A stretch of 6,851 nt of DNA from Candidatus Omnitrophota bacterium (lineage in GTDB: Bacteria; Omnitrophota; Gorgyraeia; Zapsychrales; Fredricksoniimonadaceae). Both the position numbers and the translations under genes were made by a program. The stretch is from contig JACPXN010000037.1 in assembly GCA_016196515.1 (NCBI GenBank), positions 1 through 6,851 on the forward strand, written 5' to 3'. The first letter of the stretch is position 1. Each line of letters begins with the position of its first letter. Shown one piece after another: positions 6,618-6,851 of the stretch. The notes beneath the pieces are model-generated. The model did no database searches. It was not told the DNA's origin and was given only the letters and a program-made list of their open reading frames with translations.

Positions 6618-6850
6618 TAACTCTGTGGTCCTATCAATGGTTGACGTTTGTTAAAAGGATAATCCTTGCGCAAAGCATGCCCCTGGAATTCTTCATACAT
6701 GAGGATCCGTTTCAAATTCGGGTGGCCTTTGAATTGAATGCCGAACATGTCCCACACTTCCCGCTCATACCAATCAGCGCCCGGCCAAAGGCCTGTCAAC
6801 GTGTCCACTTCGGGGTCCTTCTCGTCCACAGGGACCTTGAGGCGGAGCCG
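6617..6850 (-). CDS. nuoC: NADH-quinone oxidoreductase subunit C, C-terminal part (5' end beyond right edge)
   Basis: This is the C-terminal 77 residues of the 30 kDa subunit, which packs against NuoD in the peripheral arm and carries no cofactor. The family signature is clear: GLWPGADWYEREVWDMFGI (visible residues 20-38), then FKGHPNLKRIL (40-50) and GHALRKDYP (57-65). The reading frame is open to the window edge. A GTG at 6829 is an internal valine, not a start, because typical NuoC sequence (RLRLKVPV) continues upstream of it. The stop TAG at 6617-6619 shares its G with the first possible GTG start of nuoD. NuoC and NuoD are separate proteins here, unlike the NuoCD fusion of E. coli. The missing part should be roughly 80-120 residues. 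Confidence 0.96.
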   Translation of the reverse strand, partial: RLRLKVPVDEKDPEVDTLTGLWPGADWYEREVWDMFGIQFKGHPNLKRILMYEEFQGHALRKDYPFNKRQPLIGPQS

Positions 6851-6851
6851 A

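Noticed and set aside
6087..6620. 177-codon plus-strand open frame antisense to nuoD (and similar frames at 4411-4845 and 4796-5263)
   Set aside because: These frames lie opposite strongly conserved nuo genes, show no family motifs, and have low-complexity H/Q/D/R composition expected of shadow frames.
6617..6829. A complete 70-residue gene starting at GTG 6829
   Set aside because: The frame is open to the window edge with sequence typical of NuoC, so it is the tail of a partial nuoC and the GTG is an internal valine codon.
1..6851. CRISPR arrays, tRNA or rRNA genes, insertion sequences, prophage or defence genes
   Set aside because: No direct-repeat series, cloverleaf, transposase motif or terminal inverted repeat was seen; essentially all bases belong to the nuo operon and the partial gene after it.

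Overview
The window lies almost entirely inside one bacterial operon for respiratory complex I (proton-pumping NADH:quinone oxidoreductase, NDH-1). Everything is read from the minus strand, so transcription runs from high to low coordinates: nuoC (3' part only), nuoD, nuoE, nuoF, nuoG, nuoH, nuoI, and then a gene that is not nuoJ, which runs off the left edge. All calls rest on reading conserved motifs; no database search was possible.

Layout in transcription order. 6850-6617 holds the C-terminal 77 codons of NuoC (30 kDa subunit). 6617-5283 is NuoD (49 kDa, quinone-site subunit). 5281-4817 is NuoE and 4812-3553 is NuoF, the NADH/FMN input module. 3565-1994 is a compact NuoG carrying the iron-sulfur wire. 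1990-908 is NuoH, the membrane anchor subunit. 876-292 is NuoI, a two-cluster ferredoxin-like subunit. 282-1 is the start of a membrane-anchored protein with one N-terminal transmembrane helix followed by a charged helical, sensor-like region. Junctions are very tight: 1-bp (nuoC/nuoD) and 13-bp (nuoF/nuoG) overlaps, and gaps of 1, 4, 3 and 9 nt. The one exception is nuoH-nuoI, where 31 nt contain a perfect 9-bp inverted repeat. No stretch of 300 bases lacks a gene, and I see no promoter or intrinsic terminator.

How the genes work together. NuoE and NuoF (with NuoG) take electrons from NADH through FMN and a chain of Fe-S clusters. NuoI passes them on toward cluster N2 (in NuoB, outside the window), and NuoD/NuoH form the quinone cavity. 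The proton-pumping subunits NuoA and NuoJKLMN and the subunit NuoB are not in the window. NuoE, NuoF and NuoG together imply a true NADH-using enzyme rather than an F420- or ferredoxin-only form.

Organism. Separate nuoC and nuoD, a short (523-residue) NuoG, a NuoI with a long N-terminal extension, and a NuoD tail resembling what I remember from Planctomycetes/Verrucomicrobia/Omnitrophota and deltaproteobacterial-type enzymes suggest an uncultured Gram-negative lineage, possibly Omnitrophota. This is a low-confidence impression. The operon is conserved core metabolism. The items most worth a second look are the palindrome fused to the nuoH stop codon, the unexpected gene following nuoI, the shortened NuoG, and an acidic insertion in NuoD.
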